From NCBI GenBank assembly GCA_013127575.1, contig CP053418.1, positions 4,464,001 through 4,528,000 of the forward strand: 64,000 nt of DNA. The letters are read 5' to 3'. Under the pieces are notes generated by a model. That model had not been told where the DNA came from. It made no database searches and saw only the letters and a list, made by a program, of their open reading frames with translations. Below, in pieces: positions 11,370-20,516 of this stretch (positions are counted from its first letter, which is position 1; the number at the start of each line of letters is the position of its first letter). A program made the position numbers and the translations under genes. This DNA comes from Ramlibacter terrae. GTDB taxonomy: Bacteria > Pseudomonadota > Gammaproteobacteria > Burkholderiales > Burkholderiaceae_C.

Positions 11370-11844
11370 CTAGGCCTTCGCCTCGAATGAAACTGCGCTG
11401 CCTTCCTGCAAGTGCAGCAGGGGGTAAGGCCGACCAGCTTGGTCGACATCAGAGCGGCCTGCGATTTCGAAACCCGCGGCCAAGTAGAAGCGTATTGCAT
11501 CGACGTTCTGCTCATTGACGTCGACGCGCAGCGCACCTTTCAACGCGCGCGTGAGCCAGCAGTTGCCGCCCGCCGCCCTGCCGGAAATAGGTTGGGTCCG
11601 GGAACAACGCCTCAACCATGGCCCCGTCGAGCGCCATGAAGCCGACGGCCCGGCCCTGCTGTTCGAGCACCCACACTTCCAGTCGGCCAAGGACCTGGCT
11701 TCGGACGAGAGGAGCCAGCGCCTCCAGCTCTCCGGGAGCAAGAAACTGATGGGTGGCAGAAACCGACCGCTGCCATAGCGCGATCAGTGCCTCGGTATCG
11801 GCGGTTCGGGCGACACGGACCTTTGGCGATCTCTTTTGTGGCAT
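11370..11844 (-). CDS. GNAT-family N-acetyltransferase
   Basis: About 158 residues. It reads MPQKRSPKVRVARTADTEAL, then LWQRSVSATHQFL, VLEQQGRAVGFMALDGAMVE, LFPDPTYFRQGGGRQLLAHA (acetyl-CoA loop) and, after a frame change near 11540, LRVDVNEQNVDAIRFYLAAG and FEIAGRSDVDQAGRPYPLLH. This matches the YjaB/PhnO-like GNAT layout. The start at 11844 is the ATG just before the conserved N-terminus. The acetylated substrate is unknown. It is one of three GNAT genes within 4.5 kb, all on this strand. Confidence 0.82.
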
Positions 11845-11967
11845 GGAGGGGAGCGGGTGGCTGTCGAAGGTCTCGCTTCTCGGCGAGGTCATGAAAGCGG
11901 CATTGGGCGCGGAGCAGCCTGTTTCGGGATCGAGGGCTTCGGCTCCGACGGGATCGGCAGCGTCCAT

Positions 11968-12488
11968 TCATGCGCGCTTCGTTCTTTCCGCGTCCCATGT
12001 GAACAGCTGGGTCCATGTCCCATCGTGATTGTTCTCCGGGCTTCACGCACCATGCCTGCCTTGAGCAGGACGTGCTGGGAAGCCGCATTCTCCGGCGCCG
12101 TGGTGGCAATGATGCGGCGCATGCCGAAGCCGGTGGCAGCAGCGGCGAGCATTGCCCGCGCAGCTTCTGTCGCGAGTCCACATCCCCAGTATTCGCGGCG
12201 CAGCGCGTACTTCAGCTCCGGGTCCGACTGGTCTTGCGGATGGACAAGACCACAGAAGCCGATAACGCCACCGGTTTCCCGGAACACGAGGGCAAACATG
12301 CCGTAACCGCGGTGCGCATAGTTCCGCTGGCTGACCTCCACCCACTGCGCGCACTGCACGAAGTTCAGTGGCTTTCCGTCCCCGACCCAGCGCATCGCAC
12401 CCGGGTCGCCGTAGACCTCCTGCAACGCAGCCGCATCGTCCGGCTCGATCCGGCGCGCAACGAGGCGCGGTGTACGAAAAGCGATCAC
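11968..12488 (-). CDS. RimJ/RimL-type GNAT acetyltransferase
   Basis: About 173 residues. MIAFRTPRLVARRIEPDDAA opens the protein; the acetyl-CoA binding region is YALRREYWGCGLATEAARAM, followed by IIATTAPENAASQHVLLKAG. A shift near 12050 gives the ending GTWTQLFTWDAERTKRA with a stop at 11968, which looks more natural than the longer uncorrected frame. Members acetylate protein N-termini, amines or antibiotics; the substrate here is unknown. Confidence 0.83.
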
Positions 12489-12502
12489 GGTGCTGATGCG
12501 GG

Positions 12503-13190
12503 TCAGAGTAGTCGCCCGCCTTCCGGTCGCGCATCCGCTTCGTTCACCGCGGCGACATACCGCTGCAGCTGGCGCTCATCCAACAGGCCGTCCGTCCGTA
12601 GTCCAGAGCAGATGTCCAGCCCAAAGGGCTGCACCAGGCGGATCGCCTCCCCGGCGTTTTCCGGGGTCAGCCCACCGGCCAGAAAGACCGGGAACACGGA
12701 TCGCCGGACGAACTCGGCGCTGATGGACCAGTCGTGCACGCGGCCGGTGCCGCCAAGCAATGGGACCGCCGCACCGGGCGAGCCGGAATCGAGGAGGAAG
12801 GCATGGGCATGCGGCGCATACGCTGTCAGGAGCTCGGGGCGTCCGCACCTTCCACGTGGATCACCTGGACGATGCGCAACCAGGGCATCATGGCTCGTAG
12901 CCGCTCGAGTTCCCCGGGATCCACATGGTTCACGATCTGCACGGTCGAAACGGCGCAGCGGCTCACATGGTGTGCAATGGCTTCGGCGGTGCGTTCCTGC
13001 GTGAGGAGGAAGCCGGACACCGCCGCAGGCATCGCCAGCGCAATCGCCCGGATTGCGTCGTCAGCAATCACCCCCGGCCCGCTGGGCATGGCACCCACCA
13101 GGTGCCAAGAGCGTCCACGCCTGCCCGGATCGCCAGCTGGGCTTCGTGTTGACTGCCGATGCAACAAATCTTGAGGCGGGTCCGCGTCAT
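12503..13190 (-). CDS. trpF: Phosphoribosylanthranilate isomerase homologue (TrpF), outside a trp operon
   Basis: TIM-barrel protein of about 229 residues. Family blocks: MTRTRLKICCIGSQHEAQLA (the KICG-like start, here KICC), VGAMPSGPGVI (family consensus GxxFxxxSxR is not kept), VQIVNHVDP, VQVIHVEG, VFLAGGLTPENAGEAI (phosphate-binding loop) and the end VNEADARPEGGRLL. Frame changes lie near 13105 and 12800. It has no tryptophan genes around it. The degenerate substrate loop suggests a diverged isomerase with a different substrate, or an inactive one. Confidence 0.72.
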
Positions 13191-13225
13191 TCTTCCTCTC
13201 TCCCAGCGTTCCAGAGCGCGCTGGT

Positions 13226-14036
13226 TCAATGCTGTTTCACGAAATCGATCACCGCCTGCGCAAACCCCACGGGATCGTCTGCCGGCCACATGTGATTGGC
13301 TGAAGGCACCACCAAGTGCCCGTTGGCTTCAGGCACCGCTGGGCCGCACGGGCAACCACGGCGTAAAGCGGCCTACTGGCGGCACCGTAGCCGACGCACG
13401 TGGGCACTTCCGGGGCGGACAGCTGCTCGCACGTGATGTCCGGTGGAGGCGTCTGACGAAGGAGCAACTCCGGAAGGGTGCGCGCGTTGTCGATTTGCAG
13501 CGCCTTGGCCCGATCCGGCTGCCGGTTGAAGTAGTCGGCTGACTGCCCGGAGGCGCCAAGAAGCAGTTCCAGCGCGCGGAGGTTGTCGCCGGCGTGCGCC
13601 GCCTCGAAGATGGGCCCGAAGGCTGTGTTCGCGTCCGTCATCAGCGCCTCGAGCGCTTCCGGGTCGGAGACGAAAGACGGAACCCCGGCTCATAGACGAA
13701 GAGGCTTCGGACCAGCTCCGGCCGGCGCAGGGCCGCGTCGAAGGCTACGTGCCCCGCATACGACCACGCGACCAGATGCACTGGGCCGGTGTCGAGCTGC
13801 TCGATCAAGGCGGTGAGATCCTGCGAATGCGTCCCTACGCCGTAGGCAGGCCAATCGGCCTGCCATGCACTGGCGCCATGGTATCGCTGGGTAAAGGCGA
13901 TCGTGCGGTACCGCGTGCCGACGCACGCCCGGTGTTCATCCCACATCCGAAGGTCGGTCACGGCTCCGTGAACGAACAAGATCGCTTGTCCATCCGCCTC
14001 GTTGTCGCAGTACTCTAGCGCGGCACCCCGCACCAC
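13226..14036 (-). CDS. Alpha/beta hydrolase
   Basis: About 270 residues. The oxyanion-hole HGAVTDLRMWDEH is near residue 25. The nucleophile elbow is VAWSYAGHVA (AxSxA-G rather than the usual GxSxG). The catalytic histidine region ANHMWPADDPVGF is seen after correction near 13310, with the end VIDFVKQH. Frame changes lie near 13655 and 13310. Most similar in layout to haloalkane-dehalogenase/epoxide-hydrolase-like esterases. The substrate is unknown. Confidence 0.78.
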
Positions 14037-14298
14037 CAGCGTGCGCCTTGCCGGGCGAGTTTGCCGGCGGTGCGAGGGGCTGGAGCAGCGGTTGTCATCG
14101 AGTCAGCTCTCAGGTTCGTGCGCGGTGTCGGTGTGTCAACGCACTCAGGTCGTGGTGCGCAATGTCGTTAGCAGGAGCGCGGACGTGGTCCACGGGGCGC
14201 GCATTATCCCTCAAACCCCGTCCTGGCATGTCCGCTGTAAGCTCGCGGCATGATCGACGCCGCACCCTGGCCCTCTCAACGCAACGCCCGCCTGGTAG

Positions 14299-14508
14299 AT
14301 GCAGGCCGGGTCGTCCAACCGCCTCGTCGTGTCCGCGGAAACCGGCGAGGTGTTTGAGGTGGTGCAGGTCACGACCATCGTGGGTGTCGCAAGAAGCTGG
14401 ATGACCCGCGGGCAGTTGGAGGGCGTGCGCATGCAGGGGTCCGCGCGGGGGCGGGCGGTTGAGGCGACGCATGAAGGGCTGAAGCTCCTGCTGCAGGAGC
14501 GCACTTGA
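14299..14508 (+). CDS. Small hypothetical protein
   Basis: 69 codons from ATG 14299, whose stop TGA (14506-14508) overlaps the TTG used by the GrpB gene. Reads LVVSAETGEVFEVVQVTTIV in the middle. Coupling by overlap and balanced composition support it, but no family is recognised and the true start may lie upstream in another frame (ATG 14250). Confidence 0.35.
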   Translation: MQAGSSNRLVVSAETGEVFEVVQVTTIVGVARSWMTRGQLEGVRMQGSARGRAVEATHEGLKLLLQERT

Positions 14509-15036
14509 TCCGGATCCAGCCGTATGACTGTCAGTGGCCCGCAGCCTTCGAGGCCGAGGCGCAGCGCATCCAGTCGGCCCTAGGCGCGACCGCCCTGCGG
14601 ATCGAGCATGTAGGCTCCACGTCGGTGCCCGGGCTGGCCGCAAAACCCGTCATCGACATCCGGTGTCCGTTTCCGATCTTGGGCCGATGGCTGCATTCTG
14701 CCGCGCCCTTGCCCGGATTGGCTACGTCCATTGGCCTACCGGGAACTTCGGCCTGGTGTATCCGTTCTTTCAGAAGCCCGCCGCCGGCCCGCGAGCCACC
14801 ACGTGCACCTTTGCGTCGTCGGCGGGGAACAGGAACGAAGGCACCTTGCGTTCCGCGACTTCCTGCGTTCCCATCCAGCGGTAGCCGGCGAATACCTGTT
14901 GCTGAAACAGCATCTCGCCACCGTCCACCGCGGTGACTCGATGCAGTCGCGTGAAGCGTACTCGGCGGCGAAATCTGCGTTTGTCGAATCCGTGCTCAAG
15001 CGCGCCATCGGGCGATGCAACCCCCACGCCGCGTGA
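14505..15036 (+). CDS. GrpB-family nucleotidyltransferase-like protein
   Basis: About 177 residues of the GrpB/UPF0157 family. Hallmarks are IRIQPYDCQWPAAFEAEAQR, RIEHVGSTSVPGLAAKPVID (nucleotidyltransferase GS..D core) and, after frame changes near 14660 and 14790, HHVHLCVVGG and HLAFRDFLRSHPAVAGEY. Start is TTG 14505 overlapping the preceding stop. The fold is that of minimal nucleotidyltransferases; no substrate is established for stand-alone members. Confidence 0.82.
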
Positions 15037-15224
15037 GCCGGTTCCGTTCACGTCCAGTGTCGTCGACGGACCACGCCGGGGGTGAAGGCTTCGGCACGCC
15101 CTCACAAGTGCGGACGTCTGGGCGTCCCGTTCACGCAAGCTGTCGCCAGGATTGAACGCGCGCGCCACGGGTCGTCAGACCGGTGGGGTCGCGCCCCGAG
15201 CGCGCGCCCGGGAAGCGTCCAGCG

Positions 15225-15671
15225 TCAACTTGCAGGGTCCGAGAGGGCCCATTTCCACACGGGACCGTCCTCGGGGTGCTTCACCTCACCGAGAAGCTTG
15301 AATCCATGCTTGCGAAGAATGATCGTGGACGGACCTTCCTCGCGCATCGTGTGAGCAACGACAGTCACCGCCGGAACTTGCAACCGGGCGACCTTCAGTA
15401 GTTCTCCGGTCATCCGTGTTGCCACGCCGGCGCGCTGGCAAGCTGGAAAGGAGTAGTACGCAATCTCGACCTCCCGCCCCTCTGGCGGGCCAACAAACGC
15501 GCAAGTCCCAACGTACTCACCCTCGTCAAAAGCAAGGTAGCCGATCCACGGAGCCACAAATCCCTTGCGTGCATACAGGTCTCGCGTTGACGCGACAACT
15601 CCGGCGACCAACTCTGAATGGGTGCCCGCGCGTGGAGGTTCGTCCGTGTTCGGGATGGGTACAAGCTGCAT
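15225..15671 (-). CDS. GNAT-family N-acetyltransferase
   Basis: Intact, 148 residues. It begins MQLVPIPNTDEPPRAGTHSE. The acetyl-CoA region is AYYSFPACQRAGVATRMTGE, followed by VVAHTMREEGPSTIILRKHG, the typical beta4-alpha4 and N-to-side-chain pattern of small-molecule GNATs. It stands alone, flanked by non-coding DNA. Substrate unknown. Confidence 0.88.
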   Translation of the reverse strand: MQLVPIPNTDEPPRAGTHSELVAGVVASTRDLYARKGFVAPWIGYLAFDEGEYVGTCAFVGPPEGREVEIAYYSFPACQRAGVATRMTGELLKVARLQVPAVTVVAHTMREEGPSTIILRKHGFKLLGEVKHPEDGPVWKWALSDPAS

Positions 15672-15942
15672 GGATTGAGTGTAAGACAGCTGAAATGTGG
15701 GGTGAGCTCCGGGTCTTGTTCCGGAGGGGTCTGCCCGCTCGCCGGCGCCTTCAGCCTACCCGGCACAAGAGCCGCGCGGAAGAGCGCGAAACGCTCTCGG
15801 CGGCAGGATGTGAACGTGACGAAGTAGGAGGAGCCCTCACGGAAAGCGGCCGTTTGTCGCTGTGGCACTGGACCTTCTGGTCATCACAGGCCCACGTTAA
15901 GTCAACTTGCTGCCCGGTGCTGGATCAATGGCATGGTTTCTG
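15672..15942. other. Intergenic stretch without recognised genes
   Basis: No open frame with family resemblance. A frame on the reverse strand (15410-15868) has a faint transposase-like phrase but overlaps the intact acetyltransferase and is not accepted. Confidence 0.4.
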
Positions 15943-16295
15943 TCATCGTCCCTGCAAATACCCCGCCTGCTGGAAACGCAAGCCTGCCAGGACTGGTCGA
16001 CCCGAGCCGGCGCAAGGATGCCGATGCGTTCCTGCAAGGCGGACTTGTCAACAACTGCCAGTTGAGAGCCCACCACAACGCTACGGCGAGGCAGCCCACC
16101 TTCACCATCATCGAGCAGCACGTTGCCGGGCTCTGTTGCCTTCCGCAGGTTTGAGCTGAGTGCGCACACGATGACCGTGGGGACGCGCGATGCGTTGAAC
16201 ACGTCCTCCTGGACAACCAGATGAGGGTGCCTCACGGAGTCCTTCAGCGGATCCGGCGCAAGCCAGTCGGCTTGCCCATGGGCGCTGGCGTCCAT
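15943..16295 (-). CDS. mazF: MazF/PemK-family toxin (orphan)
   Basis: About 117 residues of the PemK/MazF mRNA-interferase fold. Conserved blocks: RHPHLVVQEDVFNASRVPTV, VCALSSNLRKATEPGNVLLD, GGLPRRSVVVGSQLAVVDKS and, after a frame change near 16005, VLAGLRFQQAGYLQGR. No antitoxin-like gene is recognised directly upstream (16296-16520), so it is listed as an orphan. A plus-strand frame there is not a convincing partner. It may be solitary, or its antitoxin may have decayed. Confidence 0.82.
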
Positions 16296-16519
16296 TTCAT
16301 CCGGGATGACCGCGGACGAGCTGGAACGCCTCGGCACGCTGTACTTTCGCGCGGCATTCTCGCTAGGCAGGAAGAGCGCCCGCCTTGGCTACCAGGTCGA
16401 CTGCGCATCGTCGAGGCGCGTGGCAGGACGCGCGCAGCCAAGTCGCGCGAGCAAGGGGTCTGGTGCTGGAGATCAGGCTGGCCACCCGCGTCGCCAGCGT
16501 CGGCCAGAAAAATGATTTC

Positions 16520-16936
16520 TCAGTTGGCGTGCCCGGTCGCCCTCCATACGACATCGAGGAACACGGCGCAAGCGGCCACGAGGAGCAAGGAGCCCGCACC
16601 GAGCAGCGGCGCGGCCGTCGCATTGCCGCGCGCAACCAGCGCCAGCCCGGCAACCAGCGACAGCAGCCCGATGTTGTGCAGCCAGAAGTGCAGGCGCCCC
16701 GCCATTGACTCCGACGCGGACGGCCAAAGCCGGTGGAAAGCGGCAAACAATGCGCACGAGGCCCAGCCCAGCAAGTTGCCGTGGACGTGGATCTGTTTGT
16801 CCACATGGTCGTGCGTGACGCCCATGTAGGTTCCGAGCAGGACACCGACGAACAGCCAGATCGCGGAGATTCGGAGGAACCGAGCGGCCAGGCGATTGCC
16901 CGGAGTGGCTTGATCGGGGACACGTGAGGGGGTCAT
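16520..16936 (-). CDS. Membrane protein related to cytochrome c oxidase subunit I (short form)
   Basis: Intact, 138 residues and four predicted membrane segments. The blocks FVGVLLGTYMGVTHDHVDKQ and IHVHGNLLGWASCALFAAFH contain histidines in the positions used for haem in the CcoN/NorB-like short proteins that Burkholderiales often carry. The other histidines (HFWLHNIGLLS) also fit. The start ATG (16934-16936) overlaps the stop of the PhlG-like gene upstream, so the two form an operon. It may bind haem; there is no evidence for oxidase activity. Confidence 0.72.
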   Translation of the reverse strand: MTPSRVPDQATPGNRLAARFLRISAIWLFVGVLLGTYMGVTHDHVDKQIHVHGNLLGWASCALFAAFHRLWPSASESMAGRLHFWLHNIGLLSLVAGLALVARGNATAAPLLGAGSLLLVAACAVFLDVVWRATGHAN

Positions 16937-17702
16937 GCTGTCAACCCCGTCTCAGTGCGATACAGCTGCGGCAGGAAGTGTTCGAGCGCCCCCACCTCCT
17001 CGACGTTGTGCCGCAGCCAGAACCTGCCCTTCAGCGGAGGAAAGGCAATCCGCTCCAGGATGGGGTGCAGCGTCCGTCCGAGCGCGCCCGGCGCGCCGAA
17101 GACCAGGCAGTTCTCGTACGCGGTGCCTTCGAGCACGCGCCTGAAGCGGTACTCCATGCGTACCAGTCCCTTGATCCCATGGAAGATGGGGTTGTGGATG
17201 AAGCCTTCCTCATCGAGCTTCTCGATGACGGAGCGAACATTGACGGTGAAGCGCGGATTGCCGCCCAGCATCTCGCGCAGCCGCAGCACAGCGCCCGGAC
17301 CGACGCTGCCATCGGGCAACCTGCGCGCATAGCTGACGTGGACGTGGTCGGCCGGATGCCAGGCTCGATAGCGGTTCACCCGCATCCCCGCGATGTCGAC
17401 CGTGCCCTCCGGTGGGCGAACCACCACGCGAGCATGCGGGGTGTGACGCCGCGCAGCACCTCGTGACGTATCCAGTAGCGGGTGCGGCCGTCCGTCAGTG
17501 TGTCGACACCGTACTCCGCCGTTTTCAGCGATCGCAGTGTCCATGGGAGCCCGAACGGCTCCGGCGGATCGGAATGATCCGCTGAATAGCCTGTGATATC
17601 CCGGGTTCCGGCGACATCGCCGTGGGTTGGCAGGGGAAAGGCCTCGTACGGAATGGCCGAAAAACCCAGCCGCGCTGCTGGGTGGCCGAATGCACCGCTC
17701 AT
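16933..17702 (-). CDS. DAPG-hydrolase-like (PhlG family) protein
   Basis: About 256 residues of the phloroglucinol-ketone hydrolase family, Zn enzymes cleaving a C-C bond of acylated phenols. Visible: YWIRHEVLRGVTPRMLAWWF, and after a frame change near 17410, YRAWHPADHVHVSYARRLPD, GNPRFTVNVRSVIEKLDEEG, LVRMEYRFRRVLEGTAYENC and LRHNVEEVGALEHFLPQLY. The His and Glu residues in HPADHVHV and HNVEEVGxxEHFLP are the likely metal ligands. ATG 17702 is preferred to 17726 because GGAG lies seven bases before it. It is divergent from a TetR regulator. Confidence 0.75.
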
Positions 17703-17718
17703 CTCGATCTCCATTAAG

Positions 17719-17757
17719 TAGTGCACTCACTATACATACGGACCAGTTCGATGTAAA
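17719..17757 (-). promoter_or_regulatory. Promoter of the PhlG-like operon with overlapping operator
   Basis: On the reverse strand, TTTACA (17752-17757) and TATAGT (17729-17734) are separated by 17 bases, a good sigma-70 match. An inverted repeat TAGTG-CACT-CACTA (17719-17732) covers the -10 box and likely start point, a suitable TetR operator. A TATACT box at 17766-17771 may serve the regulator gene itself. Confidence 0.6.
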
Positions 17758-17777
17758 GCGGTTGCTATACTAAGAAG

Positions 17778-18485
17778 ATGGAAAGAAAGCCGATGACGGA
17801 AGGCGCACCGTCTCCAGCAGCCCGTGGGCGGCCGCGGTCCGATGCGATCCATTCGGAACTGCTCTGGGCCGCCACACGCATGTTCAGTCGCCGGGGCAAG
17901 CTCGGCACGAGCACCCGCGAGATCGCCGCCGAGGCGGGGACGACCGAGCGCACGCTCTTCAAGCATTTCGGCTCCAAGGAAGGCCTGCTGCACGCCGTCC
18001 TGGATGAAGCCGTGCTCGCACAGCTGGCACCGGCTTCGCTGGCGGAGCTGAAAGGAACGATCCGGCGTATGCCGGCGACTTCGAGGCTGGCATCGGGCGC
18101 TGCTGCTCTCGCGGCTGGAGGCACTACGCGCTGCGCCCGAACTGACGCGATTGCTGATCATCGAACTGGTGGGCGACGAGGCCCAGCGCGCGCGCTTCGT
18201 CGGGCTCTGGAAGGACGCGGTGTGGGCGCCGCTGGTGGAGCTTTTCGGGCAGCTGCAACGGGACGGGATGTTGCGCAACGACCTGAGGACGGACGCCCTC
18301 GTCGCGCAGTTCCTGCGCAGCAACATGGGGGTTCGGTCAGCCGCCTGCTCATGGGATCTTCGGCGGAGGCGCAGGACGAGGAGGACGTGGCCGCGTTGGC
18401 GTCCCTCTTTCTTGCCGGGGCCGCGTCGTCGCCGGACCCGCAAGGCGCCCAGCCACGCACGACAGGTGTCCGTGATGTTCGCTGA
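17778..18485 (+). CDS. TetR-family transcriptional regulator
   Basis: About 235 residues. N-terminal helix-turn-helix: AATRMFSRRGKLGTSTREIA and AEAGTTERTLFKHFGSKEGL. The C-terminal ligand domain is read through frame changes near 18085 and 18335, ending SSPDPQGAQPRTTGVRDVR. It is divergent from the PhlG-like operon, whose promoter carries the palindrome at 17719-17732. It probably represses that operon and senses its phenolic substrate (inferred). The end overlaps the start of the methyltransferase gene by 11 bases. Confidence 0.82.
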   Translation: MERKPMTEGAPSPAARGRPRSDAIHSELLWAATRMFSRRGKLGTSTREIAAEAGTTERTLFKHFGSKEGLLHAVLDEAVLAQLAPASLAELKGTIRRMPATSRLASGAAALAAGGTTRCARTDAIADHRTGGRRGPARALRRALEGRGVGAAGGAFRAAATGRDVAQRPEDGRPRRAVPAQQHGGSVSRLLMGSSAEAQDEEDVAALASLFLAGAASSPDPQGAQPRTTGVRDVR

Positions 18486-19072
18486 CCCGTGGCTGGAGCG
18501 CTGGATGCCGCTGATTCAGCAGCGCGCAGGCGAGCATCCCGTGCTCGAGATCGGATGCGCTACGGCGACGACACCGCGACACTTGCCGCGGCCGGCCTGC
18601 CGGTGATCGGGTTCGACCTCTCGCGTGCGGCCGTCGCCGTCGCGCGCACACGCGTGCCGTCGGCGCGCACGGAACGCCGCGCCATCCGGGACCCACTCCC
18701 GGGTACCGGCGGGAACTACGGCGTGGTGCTGGCCAGCCTGTCCCTGCACTACTTCCCCGGCAAGAGACCGTGCGCATCGTTGCCCGGATTCGCGACGCTC
18801 TGTGTCCCGGCGGCATCCTGTTCTGTCGCCTGAACTCCACCGAAGACAAGCATTTCGGCGCCCCGGGAGGGATCGAGCTCGAGCCCGGCCTGTACGAGGT
18901 GGATGGACACCCCAAGCGGTTCTTTGATCGCCAGGACGTGCAGGCGCTGTTTGCCGACGGCTGGAGCATCCTGTCCATCGATCACGCGGTTACCGGCAAG
19001 TACTTCAAGCCCAAGGCTGCGTGGGAACTTGTGGTGGAGCGGATCCAGGACCGCGGTGGAACCAACCTGTAG
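18475..19072 (+). CDS. Class I SAM-dependent methyltransferase
   Basis: About 199 residues. MFADPWLERWMPLIQQRAGE is followed by motif I VLEIGCGYGDDTATLAAAG (after a one-base shift near 18558), motif II VIGFDLSRAAVAVAR, motif IV YGVVLASLSLHYFP and motif V IVARIRDALCPGGILFCRLN (shift near 18765). The acceptor is unknown. It follows the TetR gene with an 11-base overlap and may be co-transcribed with it. Confidence 0.8.
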
Positions 19073-19078
19073 TTGGGC

Positions 19079-19908
19079 ATGATCGCGCCGCCGGAGCACG
19101 TCGACGTCCACGCTGCACCGCCGGAGCTGCAGGCATGGTGCCTCTGCGCGATCGTCCGGCAGGTCCATGCGGGACCGCTGCACTCGCAGGTACAGGCCAA
19201 CACTTGGGCCTGCCTGAACACCATCGCCGGGGTGCAGTGCTCGGGGACGATGGCATGCTCCCGCAGCGCTTCGTGACCGGACCCTTCACCTCGCCGCTCA
19301 GGACCTGCGTGCCCGGCCCCCTCGCATCGCTCAGCCTAGTGCTGCAGCCTTGGCTGCTGCAGCCGCTGACGGGCCGGTCGGCCGGAGAGTTTTCCGGGCG
19401 CGCGGTGGACGTCAGCCAGCTTGGTTCCGGCGCACTCGATGCGCTGTGCAACGCCTCGCAGGAAGCGTGCGAGGCAGGCAAGCTGGACCCGTTCTGGATG
19501 ACGTTCGCGGCCCGGGCGGCGTCCTTCCCGCAAACGCCGCCTACGCTGGCGCTCGAAGCACTTGCGCGTTCCGGCGTCGGTGCGGCAGCCGAAGTGCTGG
19601 GGTGCAGCGTTCGCCACTACCTGCGGCGTTTCCGCGGCGCAATGGGACTGCCACCCGCCACTTGGCTGCGCATCCGGCGCTGGGAGACGGCTGTGGGCGC
19701 ACTCGCCGGACATGAGACCACCTCGCTCGCCGAGCTGTCGTTGCGGCACGGCTTCTCAGACCAGGCCCATCTCGCCCGCGACACCCGTGCAATCGCCGAC
19801 GCTTCGCCGGCACGGCTGCGGCGGTTGCTGTGGGAGAAGGCGGGACACTGGTCACTGCAGCCGGCGCATGTCCGATTGATTCAAGACACGGACGACGCGC
19901 ACCCCTAG
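19079..19908 (+). CDS. AraC-family transcriptional regulator
   Basis: About 277 residues. The N-terminal half (MIAPPEHVDVHAAPPELQAW) resembles the DUF6597-type sensor region of small AraC regulators. The C-terminal AraC double helix-turn-helix is clear: SVRHYLRRFRGAMGLPPATW and AELSLRHGFSDQAHLARDTR. A frame change near 19225 joins them. It is followed after 9 bases by the NuoB-like gene, so the two are probably one transcript. Confidence 0.83.
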
Positions 19909-19917
19909 GCTGCGCGC

Positions 19918-20409
19918 ATGTCCCTCGCCGCGCACTTCTCAGACCGGTCCGCCCAAGGCGGCTTCCTCCTGACCACTGTCGAAGAAGCCGTCCAGGCGGC
20001 GCGTGCCGGCAGTCTTTGGTACCTGACCTTCGGCCTCGCATGCTGTGCCGTGGAGATGATCCACACCGCCATGGCGCGCTACGACTTCGATCGGTTCAGC
20101 ATGATCCCGCGCGCAAGTCCGCGGCAAGCCGACCTCATGATCGTCGCGGGTACCCTCACCAACAAGATGGCGCCCGCCATCCGAAAGGTGTACGACCAGA
20201 TGGCCGAGCCCCGCTACGTGATCTCCATGGGCTCGTGCGCCAATGGAGGCGGCTACTACCACTACGCGTATTCCGTGGTGCGCGGCTGTGACCGCGTTAT
20301 CCCCGTGGACGTGTACGTGCCGGGTTGTCCACCCACACCTGAGGCATTGCTCTACGGCGTCATGCAACTGCAGCGGAAGATTCGCGGCGTCGCTTTGTTG
20401 AGGAGCTAG
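19918..20409 (+). CDS. nuoB: NuoB-like [4Fe-4S] protein, outside a nuo operon
   Basis: Intact, 163 residues, the length of NADH:quinone oxidoreductase subunit B. All four ligands of cluster N2 are present: the tandem cysteines in [11 protein letters not shown], then [13 protein letters not shown] and [14 protein letters not shown]. Other invariant blocks are [20 protein letters not shown] and [14 protein letters not shown]. Differences from housekeeping NuoB include TNK for CNK and a shortened N-terminus. No other complex I gene is nearby. It may be an extra copy that can replace NuoB, or an electron carrier in another complex. Confidence 0.87.
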   Translation: MSLAAHFSDRSAQGGFLLTTVEEAVQAARAGSLWYLTFGLACCAVEMIHTAMARYDFDRFSMIPRASPRQADLMIVAGTLTNKMAPAIRKVYDQMAEPRYVISMGSCANGGGYYHYAYSVVRGCDRVIPVDVYVPGCPPTPEALLYGVMQLQRKIRGVALLRS

Positions 20410-20472
20410 TCAGAAGGCCCGGGCAACTGTGCCGACACCGCTCCACCACTCTTGGCAGAGCCGCGGGTCAGG

Positions 20473-20500
20473 GCTTCTTCTGGCCCGAAGCAGACGTCAC
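20473..20500. repeat. Palindromic intergenic repeat, copy 4
   Basis: Reads TTCTTCTGGCCCGAAGCAGA followed by CGTCAC. It lies 17 bases before the start of the VOC gene and 63 after the NuoB-like stop. Confidence 0.65.
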
Positions 20501-20516
20501 CGGTACATTCAGCGCA

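Noticed and set aside
15090..15125. Possible extra palindromic repeat (GTGCGGACGTCTGG)
   Set aside because: Only the right-hand end is similar and no matching left arm is present.
15410..15868. Minus-strand frame with SSYFVTFTSCRRERFALFRA, slightly like a REP-associated transposase
   Set aside because: Overlaps an intact acetyltransferase and lacks the catalytic His and Tyr context; too short to support.
16306..16515. Plus-strand ORF next to mazF as antitoxin
   Set aside because: Opposite strand, no antitoxin fold, and it overlaps the region just before the toxin start.
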